Below are positions 24,388-32,222 of a DNA stretch of 64,000 bases, piece by piece (within the stretch, counting starts at the first letter, position 1; every line of letters begins with the position of its first letter). The translations under genes were made by a program, and so were the position numbers. This DNA is from Oscillospiraceae bacterium (lineage in GTDB: Bacteria > Bacillota > Clostridia > Oscillospirales > Ruminococcaceae): the NCBI GenBank assembly GCA_004555865.1, contig SFJO01000005.1, forward strand, positions 1 through 64,000. Direction: 5' to 3'. The notes beneath the pieces are model-generated. The model ran no database searches. It was not told where the DNA came from and was given only the letters and a program-made list of their open reading frames with translations.

Positions 24388-25293
24388 ATGAAACAGCGTT
24401 TTCGAGAGGGGGACGTGATCCAGCGTTTTTCGTTTGATACGCCCTACCACCCCGCAAACGATTTTTACAGCCTTTGTTCGGACGAACAGCCGGTATGCAT
24501 GGTGTTTCTGCGCAATTTTGGCCACCCCATCACCCGGCATTACATTCTGGCCTATGCGCAGGACCATGCCCAATTGCTGGATGCCCGGCTGGTGGTGGTG
24601 GTTCGCAGCGACCCGGGTACTCTGGCCCAAAACATCCCAGAGGGGGTCATTCCCTTCACCATTCTGTGCGACCCCGAGGGCGTGCTGGCCGAGTATTTTG
24701 CCCAGCAGGCGGTCAGCGGCTGGCGCGGCCGCTCGGGCGAGAGCGCCCGCATTCTGCGCAGCGCCAAAAAAGAGGGCTTCCGGGAAGAAAAAGGTCCGCA
24801 GCCCCTGCCCCTTACCCTGCTGGTGGGCGAGGGCGGGCGGGTGCTGTACGTCCATTACGGCCGCACCTTTACCGACCTGCCCGAAAACAGCGCCGCCGTG
24901 CAGCGGGTGAGCCGCGCCTGGCTGGACGCCCAGCCCCCGGTGGTGCTCACCCCGACGGACATTGCGCCGGAACAGCCGGAACAGCCGGTTGCGCCGATCG
25001 AACCGGCTGCACCGGAGGGTGAGCAGGCCGCCGATCCGCCGGAAGGTGCGGCGATGGACGAGGCCCTCGGCCAGCCCGCGCCCCGGCAGGAGGAACCGAC
25101 CTGGCAGGAAACGCCCCTGGCCCCGCCCACCGCTGCGCCCGAGGATTTTGCCCAGGTGCTGCGGGCGGAAGAGGAGGACCGGCCGGCCCCTATGGAGGAC
25201 GAGGCGCTGCCCTTCCAGATGATTCCGGGCCAGAGCGAGGAGCCGGAGGTGGATTACACCGCCGCGCTGAAGGAGCTGTTCGGCGGCGATTGA
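24388..25293 (+). CDS. Peroxiredoxin-like (thioredoxin-fold) protein with acidic Pro-rich tail
   Basis: A 301-aa protein. Residues 1-175 look like an AhpC/TSA-type thioredoxin fold (VCMVFLRNFGHPITRHYI, FTILCDPEGVLAEYF, LTLLVGEGGRVLYVHYG). The position of the peroxidatic Cys after FLRNFG is His-Pro instead, so peroxidase chemistry is doubtful. Residues 180-285 are low-complexity Pro/Glu/Ala, ending in a folded-looking YTAALKELFGGD. GGGAGG precedes the ATG at 24388. The next gene is the PqqD-like start of the large cluster, 175 nt on, behind its own promoter. Confidence 0.75.
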   Translation: MKQRFREGDVIQRFSFDTPYHPANDFYSLCSDEQPVCMVFLRNFGHPITRHYILAYAQDHAQLLDARLVVVVRSDPGTLAQNIPEGVIPFTILCDPEGVLAEYFAQQAVSGWRGRSGESARILRSAKKEGFREEKGPQPLPLTLLVGEGGRVLYVHYGRTFTDLPENSAAVQRVSRAWLDAQPPVVLTPTDIAPEQPEQPVAPIEPAAPEGEQAADPPEGAAMDEALGQPAPRQEEPTWQETPLAPPTAAPEDFAQVLRAEEEDRPAPMEDEALPFQMIPGQSEEPEVDYTAALKELFGGD

Positions 25294-25360
25294 GGGCCGC
25301 GCCCGGCGGCGGGCGAACAAAAACTTAAAAAACTTGCCGGAAATTGCAGCCCCGGCGGGA

Positions 25361-25419
25361 ACAAGCGGTGAAAAATGAGGCAGAGTCGAAAAGTTTTGCT
25401 TGAATTTTTCACCGCTTGT
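25361..25419. promoter_or_regulatory. 16-bp perfect inverted repeat over the cluster promoter
   Basis: ACAAGCGGTGAAAAAT (25361-25376) is exactly repeated in inverse at 25404-25419, separated by 27 nt. The right arm fills the space between -35 and -10 of the PqqD operon promoter. It could be an operator for a dimeric regulator with looping. A hairpin role is less likely because no T run follows. Confidence 0.7.
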
Positions 25420-25427
25420 GGTATTAT
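25400..25427 (+). promoter_or_regulatory. Promoter of the PqqD/precursor cluster
   Basis: TTGAAT (25400-25405), 16-nt spacer, TATTAT (25422-25427). Transcription would start near 25433. Confidence 0.6.
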
Positions 25428-25467
25428 ATCCTTGTAAAAGCGTTGCAGTAATGTCGGAGGATGGACG

Positions 25468-25761
25468 ATGAGCGAACCACGCTACCAACTCAGCGGCCAG
25501 TACCTGCTGCGGGACATTGCCGGTGAGGCGGTCATCATTCCCATTGGGGAGGACGCCCCGGCCGGCAACGCGCTTTTGGAGCCAAACGACACCGCAGCCT
25601 TTTTGTGGCATACGTTTGAACAGCCCCGAACGGCGGAGCAGGCGGTGCAGCTGGCGATGAATGAATACGAAGGCGATGAAGCGATGATCCGCGCTCAGGT
25701 GTGCGGATTTGTACAGGCGGCACTGGAGTTTCAAATTTTGAAGGAGGCAGACGAAGCATGA
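25468..25761 (+). CDS. PqqD-family RiPP recognition element protein
   Basis: A 97-aa PqqD-like winged-helix protein of the type that binds a RiPP leader peptide and presents it to the maturase. The pattern LRDIAGEAVIIPIG, then LEPNDTAAFLWHTFEQPRTAEQAVQLAMNEYEG matches the PqqD family. GGAGG precedes the ATG. Its TGA overlaps the ATG of the candidate precursor (ATGA), so translation is coupled. It opens the cluster that includes a radical SAM enzyme and an HPr-kinase-like protein. Confidence 0.88.
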   Translation: MSEPRYQLSGQYLLRDIAGEAVIIPIGEDAPAGNALLEPNDTAAFLWHTFEQPRTAEQAVQLAMNEYEGDEAMIRAQVCGFVQAALEFQILKEADEA

Positions 25762-26168
25762 AGAAAACCTGGCAGGCGCCTCGCATCCTGGTGCAGGAGT
25801 TTGAGACCAATGAATATGTAGCGGCGTGCTATTCGCTGTATTGCGCAGTGGCCGGTGACGGCAAGGGAACCTACAACAAAGACACTAAGTTTAACTATAA
25901 TGTTAGCTGGGGCAATTTCGGCACGATTTATGGGGATTGGAAGGATCATGGCAAGCCCTGTGCTTTGGGCACTAGTTACAATAAAGATAAAGGGGAATTT
26001 TACGAGTACGGTAAGCTTTCAAAAGCCTCTGATATCCGGATTGATAAGGACGTGTTGTCGGATGGCACTCAGTATGCCACCTGGATTTCCCACGATGTGA
26101 ACGGTTCCGGTGATTACACCCATTACGGTTTTGCAAAGGCAGTTGACAACCGCCCCAACCATTCCTAA
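25758..26168 (+). CDS. Candidate RiPP precursor / substrate protein
   Basis: A 136-aa protein with no signal peptide. The first 20 residues (MKKTWQAPRILVQEFETNEY) look like a leader; the start MKKTW..P followed by VAACYSLYC recalls small precursors found beside PqqD and radical SAM genes in clostridia. Cysteines are at 24, 29 and 68. The rest is rich in Gly, Asn, Asp, Lys and Tyr, ending VDNRPNHS. Its DNA is clearly lower in G+C than the genes around it, which suggests transfer or fast divergence. A terminator-like hairpin after it would favour extra precursor mRNA. It is long for a RiPP precursor, so it could also be a modified structural protein. Confidence 0.7.
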   Translation: MKKTWQAPRILVQEFETNEYVAACYSLYCAVAGDGKGTYNKDTKFNYNVSWGNFGTIYGDWKDHGKPCALGTSYNKDKGEFYEYGKLSKASDIRIDKDVLSDGTQYATWISHDVNGSGDYTHYGFAKAVDNRPNHS

Positions 26169-26184
26169 TTCAATACAAACCTCC

Positions 26185-26214
26185 AAAAGGGCCGGACACG
26201 TCCGGCCCCTTTTC
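26185..26214 (+). terminator. Attenuating terminator after the precursor gene
   Basis: AAAAGGGCCGGAC-AC-GTCCGGCCCCTTTT with one bulged base and a TTTTC tail. It lies inside the cluster, between precursor and radical SAM genes. Confidence 0.7.
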
Positions 26215-26256
26215 TGATTTTACCCGTTTTCGGGCTGTGCGAGGTCTTTGTCTTTC

Positions 26257-27381
26257 ATGGAACACACCCCCACCACCACGCTGGAGCGCCAGCTCATCGC
26301 CCGGGCCGCGGCCCTGCGCCGCCCCGTCAGCGGCAGTTTGGAGCTGACCCCCCTGTGCAATATGAACTGCCGTATGTGCTATGTGCGCCTTTCGCCCCGG
26401 CAGGCCCGGGCTGCGGGCGCCCTGCGCACCGGGCAGCAGTGGGCCGAGCTGGCCCACCCCATGGCCCGGGCGGGGGTGCTGTTTCTGCTGCTCACCGGCG
26501 GCGAGCCGCTGCTGATGCCCGGATTTAAGGAGCTGTATCTGGCCCTGAAGGCCGAGGGCATGGTGCTTACCCTGAACACCAACGGCACCCTGCTGGATGA
26601 ACCGTGGGCCGACTTTTTTGCCCGCCACAAGCCCCGGCGGGTGAACATCACCCTCTACGGGGCCGATGACGCCGCCTACGAAACCCTGTGCCGCTGCCCC
26701 GGCGGGTTTGAAAAAGCCCTTGCCGCGGTGCGCCTTTTGCGGGCGCGGGGGGTGGACGTGAAGCTGAACGGCAGCGTCACCCCCGAAAACGTCGGGGAGA
26801 TGGACCGGCTGTACGCCATTGCCCGCCAATTGGACGTGCCCATGCACATGGACGCCTACATGATGCCCGGCGGCCCGGGCCGCAAAAACCCCGCCGAGGG
26901 GGTGCGGCTGGCCCCGGCCCAGGCCGCCGCCGCCCGGCTGCACGCGCTGGAGGCCGAGACCGACCCCGCCGCGCTGGATGCCTGGGCCGAAGAGATGCTG
27001 GCCCGGGCCGAGCACCCCGGGCACTGGCCGGATACGCCCCTGTGCCAGGGCGGGGCCACCTCCTTCAACATCAGCTGGCAGGGGATGCTGCGGCCCTGTG
27101 TGGCCAGCACTGCCCCCACAGCCCCGGTGTTTGAGCAGGGCTTTGAGGCCGCCTGGCAGGCGGTGAGCGAAGCAGTGCCCCGCCTGCAGCGGGTGAACGA
27201 AGCCTGCACCCGCTGCCGCCTGCGGCCCCTGTGCAACACCTGCGCCGCCGCCGCCCGGCTGGAGACCGGCCGCTTTGACGGCCTGCCGGACTACATTTGC
27301 CAGAGCGCCGAAGAATTTTTGCGGCTGCTGAAACAGCGGCAGGCCCGCCGCAGGGAGGCTGACCATGGACAAACGCTTTGA
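26257..27381 (+). CDS. Radical SAM / SPASM peptide maturase
   Basis: A 374-aa radical S-adenosylmethionine enzyme. The CX3CX2C cluster motif is at C34, C38 and C41 (CNMNCRMC), GGEP is at 81-84, and a SPASM-type auxiliary cluster motif has C317, C320, C326 and C329 (CTRCRLRPLCNTC) plus Cys near 278. This layout is typical of enzymes that crosslink or otherwise modify ribosomal peptides. The start is uncertain: ATG at 26257 has only a distant GAGG; a TTG at 26248 is an alternative. The likely substrate is the protein encoded just upstream. The stop lies inside the next gene. Confidence 0.9.
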   Translation: MEHTPTTTLERQLIARAAALRRPVSGSLELTPLCNMNCRMCYVRLSPRQARAAGALRTGQQWAELAHPMARAGVLFLLLTGGEPLLMPGFKELYLALKAEGMVLTLNTNGTLLDEPWADFFARHKPRRVNITLYGADDAAYETLCRCPGGFEKALAAVRLLRARGVDVKLNGSVTPENVGEMDRLYAIARQLDVPMHMDAYMMPGGPGRKNPAEGVRLAPAQAAAARLHALEAETDPAALDAWAEEMLARAEHPGHWPDTPLCQGGATSFNISWQGMLRPCVASTAPTAPVFEQGFEAAWQAVSEAVPRLQRVNEACTRCRLRPLCNTCAAAARLETGRFDGLPDYICQSAEEFLRLLKQRQARRREADHGQTL

Positions 27382-28246
27382 GGTGGGCGGGTTCTGCTTC
27401 CGCCTGTGCTGCCCGGACGGGCTGGCCCCCGCCAACCTGATGAAATTTGCGGCGGACGCGCCGGAAGAGGAAGAGTATACATACCGTATGATTGAGGCCG
27501 AAACGCTGCCCCTTCCGGCGGGCGACTGCCTTGCCCGGCGGGAGGATGCAGAAATCTACGCCGCCCCGGCGGGGGAGGCCCGGCTGCTGGGGGCCAGAGG
27601 GGTGCCCGGCTGGCTGGCCTGTTACGAAGAGGTCTCGCCTCGGGAGGCACGCATTGTGCTTGCGCCCGGCTGGCGGCCCCGCTTTGCCGGGGTGGACACG
27701 GCCTTCACCGGCCTGCTGGCGCTGGAGCGGCGGGTGCTGCCCCTGGGCGGGCTGGTGCTGCACTGTGCCTTTGCGGATTGGGAAGGCGAGGCCCTGCTGT
27801 TCAGCGGGCCTTCCGGCATCGGCAAAAGCACCCAGGCGGGTTTGTGGCAGAAATACCGTGGCGCCAGAATCCTGAACGGCGACCGGGCGCTGCTTCTGCC
27901 CGGCCCCGAGGGCTGGACGGCGGGCGGCTGGCCGGTGTGCGGCAGCAGCGAGATTTGTTTCAATCAACGCCGGAAACTCCGGGCCATTGTGCTGCCCACC
28001 CAGGAAACGGAGAATTTTGCCCGGCGCCTGCGCCCGGCGGCGGCCTTTGCGGCGCTGTACGGGCAGGTTACCGTCAACCGGTGGAACCCCACGGCCTGCG
28101 CCCGGGCGGCGGACCTGCTGGAGCAGCTGTGCCGCAGCGTGCCGGTGTGGCGGCTGGGCTGCACCATCTCACAAAACGCCGTGGACTGCCTGGCCGCGGC
28201 CCTGGCGGAGGAAGGGGGTGCGCGCCATGAAACGCCCAACCCCTGA
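27365..28246 (+). CDS. HPr-kinase-like P-loop protein
   Basis: A 293-aa protein resembling HPr serine kinase C-terminal ATPases. A Walker A GPSGIGKST is at 148-156, preceded by GGLVLHCAFADWEGEALLFSG as in HprK, and followed by LNGDRALLL and the CGSSEICFNQ region. HprK-like proteins beside PqqD genes are known in lasso-peptide clusters, where some phosphorylate the peptide. Here the partner is a radical SAM enzyme instead. It overlaps the radical SAM gene by 17 nt and the ABC gene by 20 nt. Kinase activity is inferred. Confidence 0.8.
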   Translation: MDKRFEVGGFCFRLCCPDGLAPANLMKFAADAPEEEEYTYRMIEAETLPLPAGDCLARREDAEIYAAPAGEARLLGARGVPGWLACYEEVSPREARIVLAPGWRPRFAGVDTAFTGLLALERRVLPLGGLVLHCAFADWEGEALLFSGPSGIGKSTQAGLWQKYRGARILNGDRALLLPGPEGWTAGGWPVCGSSEICFNQRRKLRAIVLPTQETENFARRLRPAAAFAALYGQVTVNRWNPTACARAADLLEQLCRSVPVWRLGCTISQNAVDCLAAALAEEGGARHETPNP

Positions 28247-30032
28247 CACCCCGTACACCGGGCTGAACCGCCTGTTGAAGTCCCGCGCGGTGCAGACCGT
28301 TCTGGACAAGCTGGACGACGGCACGCTGCGAGAATTTTTTGAGGACTGGAAGTGGATCTTCAGTTACAGCCGCCGCTACAAGGGGGCCATTCTGTTCTAT
28401 CTGGTGCTGGGGCTGTTCAGCTCCACGCTGGGGCTGGGGGCCTCGGTGGTCAGCAAATATCTGGTGGACATTGTGGTGAACAAGCGCTTTGGCCAGCTGG
28501 GCCTGCTGGCCGGGGCCATGGTGGGCAGCACGGTGTTCAGCCTGGTGTTTTCCAGCCTGGTCAGCCGCCTTTCCGCCAAGATCAGCATCCGGGTGAACAA
28601 CGACATTCAGGCCGACATCTTCGCCCGCATTCTGGACGCCCAGTGGCAGGCGCTGAGCGAGTACGAAAACGGCGACCTGCTGAACCGCTTCAACAGCGAC
28701 GTGAACACCGTGGCCAGCAACGCCGTGAACTGGCTGCCGGGGCTGGTGATCAACCTGTACACCTTTGCGGCCACCTTCTGCGTGCTGCTGTATTACGATG
28801 TGACCATGGCGCTGCTGGCGCTGGCCAGTGCGCCCTTTCTGCTGCTGGCCAGCCGGTATCTGGTGCGCCGAACCCGGGAGTACCGCCGCCGGGTGCTGGA
28901 GCTGAACAGCGGCATGATGAGCTTTGAAACGGAGACCTTCTACAACTTTGACACCATCAAGGGCTTCGGCGCGGCGGAACTCTACCGCAAAAAGCTGGCA
29001 GGCTGGCAGGAAAAATACAAAGAGTACAATCTGGACTACAATCTGTTCAGCATCAAAACCGGCATCGCCACCTCGCTGCTCAGCACGCTGGTGTCGCTGG
29101 CGGCCTTCGGGTACTGCCTGTTCCGCCTGTGGACGGATGCCATCACCTACGGCACCATGACCCTGTTTTTGCAGCAGCGCAGCGCGCTGAGCAGCAACTT
29201 CAACTCGCTGGTGGGCATTCTGCCCGGGATGCTGAACAGTGCGGTCTCGGCCCACCGGGTGCGGCAGATCGTGCAGCTGCCCAAGGAACGGCACGACCCC
29301 GCCGCCGCGGCCCGGTTGGAGGCGCTGGCCGCGAGCGGGCTGGCCGTGGAGCTGCGGAATGTGGACTTTGGCTACACCGAAGCCCGGCCGGTGGTGCGGC
29401 AGGTGAACTTTGCCGCCCGCCCCGGGGAGATCGTGGCGCTGGTCGGCCCCAGCGGCGAGGGCAAAACCACGCTGCTTCGGCTGCTGCTGGGGCTGGTGCA
29501 GCCGGGGCAGGGGCAGGCGGTGCTGGTGGCCCAAAACGGCGAGGAGACCCCGGTGACCGCCGACACCCGGCGGCTGTTTTCGCTGGTGCCCCAGGGCAAC
29601 ACCCTGCTTTCGGGCACCGTGGCGGAAAACCTGCGCCTTGCCGATGAAACCGCCGACGATGAGGCCCTGCTGGCCGCACTGGATACCGCCTGCGCCGCAG
29701 AGTTTGTGGCCCGCATGGGCGGCCTGAACGCCCCCCTGGGCGAGCGGGGCCGCGGCCTGAGCGAGGGGCAGGCCCAGCGGGTGGCCATTGCCCGGGCGCT
29801 GCTGCGCCGCGCGCCGGTGCTGCTGCTGGACGAGGCCACCAGTGCCCTGGATGTGCAGACCGAGCGCCGGGTGCTTCAGGGCATTGTGCGCAGCGGACCG
29901 GGGCGCACCTGCATCGTCTCCACCCACCGGCCCAGCGTACTGGAGCTGTGCCAGCGGGTGTATCAGATCAAGGGCGGGCAGCTTCGCCTGCTGAGCGCAG
30001 AAGAGGTCCGGGCGCTGGCCCGGGAGGAATGA
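28227..30032 (+). CDS. ABC exporter (fused permease and ATPase)
   Basis: A 601-aa half-transporter with six membrane helices (about 45-330) and a C-terminal nucleotide-binding domain: Walker A GPSGEGKTT, signature LSEGQAQR, Walker B LLLDEAT, and the switch His in STHR. The class fits peptide or lipid exporters. No C39 protease domain is fused, so any leader cleavage must come from another protein, such as the next gene. The ATG at 28227 lies inside the HprK-like gene, with GGAGGAAGGGGG upstream. It probably exports the cluster product. Confidence 0.92.
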   Translation: MKRPTPDTPYTGLNRLLKSRAVQTVLDKLDDGTLREFFEDWKWIFSYSRRYKGAILFYLVLGLFSSTLGLGASVVSKYLVDIVVNKRFGQLGLLAGAMVGSTVFSLVFSSLVSRLSAKISIRVNNDIQADIFARILDAQWQALSEYENGDLLNRFNSDVNTVASNAVNWLPGLVINLYTFAATFCVLLYYDVTMALLALASAPFLLLASRYLVRRTREYRRRVLELNSGMMSFETETFYNFDTIKGFGAAELYRKKLAGWQEKYKEYNLDYNLFSIKTGIATSLLSTLVSLAAFGYCLFRLWTDAITYGTMTLFLQQRSALSSNFNSLVGILPGMLNSAVSAHRVRQIVQLPKERHDPAAAARLEALAASGLAVELRNVDFGYTEARPVVRQVNFAARPGEIVALVGPSGEGKTTLLRLLLGLVQPGQGQAVLVAQNGEETPVTADTRRLFSLVPQGNTLLSGTVAENLRLADETADDEALLAALDTACAAEFVARMGGLNAPLGERGRGLSEGQAQRVAIARALLRRAPVLLLDEATSALDVQTERRVLQGIVRSGPGRTCIVSTHRPSVLELCQRVYQIKGGQLRLLSAEEVRALAREE

Positions 30033-30057
30033 CCCGGTACGGAAAGGAGAACACCCC

Positions 30058-30513
30058 ATGCTCCGGTTGGATACCCGCCAGTATATAAACCTGCTTTTGG
30101 CGCAGATGCGCCCCGGGCGGCCGGTGAGCCTGGCCGTGTGGGGCAGCAGCATGGCCCCGTTTCTCATCCACGGGCGGGACGCGGTGCTGCTGGCTGCGCC
30201 GGAACGGCCGCTGAAACCGGGCGATGTGGCCCTGTTTGAACGGCCAAGCGGCCAGTACGTGCTGCACCGGGTGTGCCGCACCGCGCCCGAGGGGCTGTAC
30301 TTTATGGGCGACGGCCAGCAGCAGGCGGAAGGCCCGGTGCCGCCGCAGGCGGTGCGGGCGCTGGCCATCAAGGCCCGGCGCAAGGGCCGCTGGCTCGGTC
30401 CCGGCAGCTTCTGGTGGGAATTTTTTGCCCGCGTCTGGCCGCATCTCGGCCCGCTGCGCGGGGCCTTGAGCGCCCTGTACGGGGCCTTCAAACGAAAGGA
30501 GGGGCCGCCTTGA
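30058..30513 (+). CDS. S24/S26-type signal-peptidase-like protein
   Basis: A 151-aa signal peptidase I-fold protein. WGSSMAPFL gives the nucleophile Ser (S31), followed by GDVALFER and YFMGDGQQ. In place of the bacterial catalytic Lys there is VLHRV with H70, as in the archaeal/ER-type Ser-His class. There is no N-terminal membrane helix; a hydrophobic/aromatic stretch lies near the C-terminus (about 121-140). AAGGAG precedes the ATG. It may cut the leader of the cluster product or simply belong to the surface module that follows. Confidence 0.8.
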   Translation: MLRLDTRQYINLLLAQMRPGRPVSLAVWGSSMAPFLIHGRDAVLLAAPERPLKPGDVALFERPSGQYVLHRVCRTAPEGLYFMGDGQQQAEGPVPPQAVRALAIKARRKGRWLGPGSFWWEFFARVWPHLGPLRGALSALYGAFKRKEGPP

Positions 30514-31280
30514 CCGACCTGCACACGCACATTCTGCCGGGGCTGGACGACGGCGCGCGGGATTTGTACGACACCCTAGCCATGGCGGACCTGGCGGTGC
30601 GCAGCGGCACCACCGACCTGATCGCCACGCCCCACTGCAACCTGCCGTACCTGTACGAGAACTACTACAACGGGGCCTATCAGGACGCCTTTGAGGCCGC
30701 CGCGCGGGCCATTGAGGAGGAGGGCATCCCCCTTCGGCTGTGGCCGGGCATGGAGGTGTACTGCACCGCCGACCTGCCCCGGCTGATCGAGGAGGGGCTG
30801 GTGGTGCCGCTGAACGGCAGCCGCTATCTGCTGATGGAGTTTGATTTCGGTGAGGACCCGGCCTTTGCCGCCCGGATGCTGGGCGAGGTACAGGCCCTTG
30901 GGCTGACGCCGGTGGTGGCCCACCCGGAGCGGTATGAATTTGTACAGCAAAGCCCGGCCGTTGCCGCCCGGTGGCAGGCGGCGGGCTGCCTGCTGCAGGT
31001 GAACAAGGGCAGCCTTTTGGGCCGCTTCGGGCCGCAGGCCCAAAACACGGCCTGGCAACTGGTGCGCCGGCGCATGGCGGCCGCCGTGGCCAGCGACGCC
31101 CACCGCCCCGACCGGCGCACCCCCTGGCTGGCCGAGGCCTATGAGGCCGTGGCCGAACGGCTTGGGCAGGCGGATGCCCGCTTTTTATTCGAGATCGGGC
31201 CGGGGGCCATCTGCCGCGGGCAGGCGCTGCCGCCTCGGCAGCCATACAAGGAGGACAGGCAATGGGAAAGTTACGATTGA
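30510..31280 (+). CDS. CpsB/YwqE-type PHP protein tyrosine phosphatase
   Basis: A 256-aa manganese-dependent phosphatase of the CpsB/CapC PHP family that reverses BY-kinase autophosphorylation. It begins DLHTHILPGLDDGA (metal ligands), with IATPHCN and VVAHPERYEF in the middle and ASDAHRPDRR near the end, all family blocks. The start is TTG at 30510, which overlaps the TGA of the S26-like gene and has AAAGGAGGGG upstream. The two BY-kinase genes it would act on are in the same operon. Confidence 0.92.
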   Translation: MTDLHTHILPGLDDGARDLYDTLAMADLAVRSGTTDLIATPHCNLPYLYENYYNGAYQDAFEAAARAIEEEGIPLRLWPGMEVYCTADLPRLIEEGLVVPLNGSRYLLMEFDFGEDPAFAARMLGEVQALGLTPVVAHPERYEFVQQSPAVAARWQAAGCLLQVNKGSLLGRFGPQAQNTAWQLVRRRMAAAVASDAHRPDRRTPWLAEAYEAVAERLGQADARFLFEIGPGAICRGQALPPRQPYKEDRQWESYD

Positions 31281-32218
31281 GCGTTTTGGCGGTGTTTGTA
31301 CTGTCGGTGGTGCTCTTTGCCGGGTACACGGTGCGCCAGAAGCTGCTGCTGGACACCACGCCCCCGGTCATCACCTGTGAGACCGACGAGCTGACCGTGA
31401 GCGTGGAGGACGGCAGCGACGCCCTTTTGGAGGGCCTGACGGCCTGGGACGACCGGGACGGCGATTTGACCGGGGAGATCCGGGTGGCGTCGCTCTCCCG
31501 GTTCAACGCCCAGCGGCAGCGCACGGTGAACTACGTGGTGTTTGACGCGGCGGGCCAGCCGGGCCAGGCCCAGCGCACCCTTACCTACACCGACTACACC
31601 CCGCCCCGCATTTACCTGCGGCAGGCGCTGCGCTTTGCCAGCAGCGGCCAGACCGGCAGCGACGGCCTGACCGTGCTGACCGCCGCGGAGGACTGCCTGG
31701 AGGGAGACCTGACGGCCCAGGTGAAGTACAGCGCGGAGGACGGGCTGTACTACCGGGAGATCGGCACCCACACCTACACCCTGCAGGTGAGCAACAGCGC
31801 GGGCGACACCCGCAGCCTGGCCCTGCCCGCCGATGTGGTGGACAGCGCCGATTCCACCGAGCGCCTTCGGGCCTACCCGCTGCTGAGCGAGTACATTCTG
31901 TACACCCAAAAGGGCCAGCCGGCGGACATTCTGGGGGATGTGATCGGGGTGGAGCAGAGCGGCACCCAGTACGACCTGACCAAGCCCTTCAACGGCGTGG
32001 CCTCGTACCCCAGCGCCCTGGTGGCTTCGGGCGAAGCGCCGGATTCGGCCCAGGTGCTGGCCAAGCTGCGCCAGAGCGTGACGGTGACCGGCGAGCCGGA
32101 CTACACCACCCCCGGCCTGTACACCGTGCAGGTGGGCTACCGCTACCTGAGCGGCACGGGCGCCGCCGCCCAGACGGTGGAGGCCGAAACAAAACTGTAT
32201 GTGGTTGTGGAGGAATGA
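31262..32218 (+). CDS. Membrane-anchored Ig-like (DUF5011-like) surface protein
   Basis: A 318-aa protein with an N-terminal anchor helix (about 4-24) and an extracellular part built of Ig-like repeats. DTTPPVITC, DGDLTGEIRV and VNYVVFDAAGQPG are the DUF5011/HYR pattern, repeated from DYTPPRIYLR. There is no LPXTG motif. It overlaps the phosphatase gene by 19 nt and lies just before the Wzz/BY-kinase pair. It may be the external receptor or scaffold of that module. Confidence 0.75.
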   Translation: MGKLRLSVLAVFVLSVVLFAGYTVRQKLLLDTTPPVITCETDELTVSVEDGSDALLEGLTAWDDRDGDLTGEIRVASLSRFNAQRQRTVNYVVFDAAGQPGQAQRTLTYTDYTPPRIYLRQALRFASSGQTGSDGLTVLTAAEDCLEGDLTAQVKYSAEDGLYYREIGTHTYTLQVSNSAGDTRSLALPADVVDSADSTERLRAYPLLSEYILYTQKGQPADILGDVIGVEQSGTQYDLTKPFNGVASYPSALVASGEAPDSAQVLAKLRQSVTVTGEPDYTTPGLYTVQVGYRYLSGTGAAAQTVEAETKLYVVVEE

Positions 32219-32222
32219 GCCG

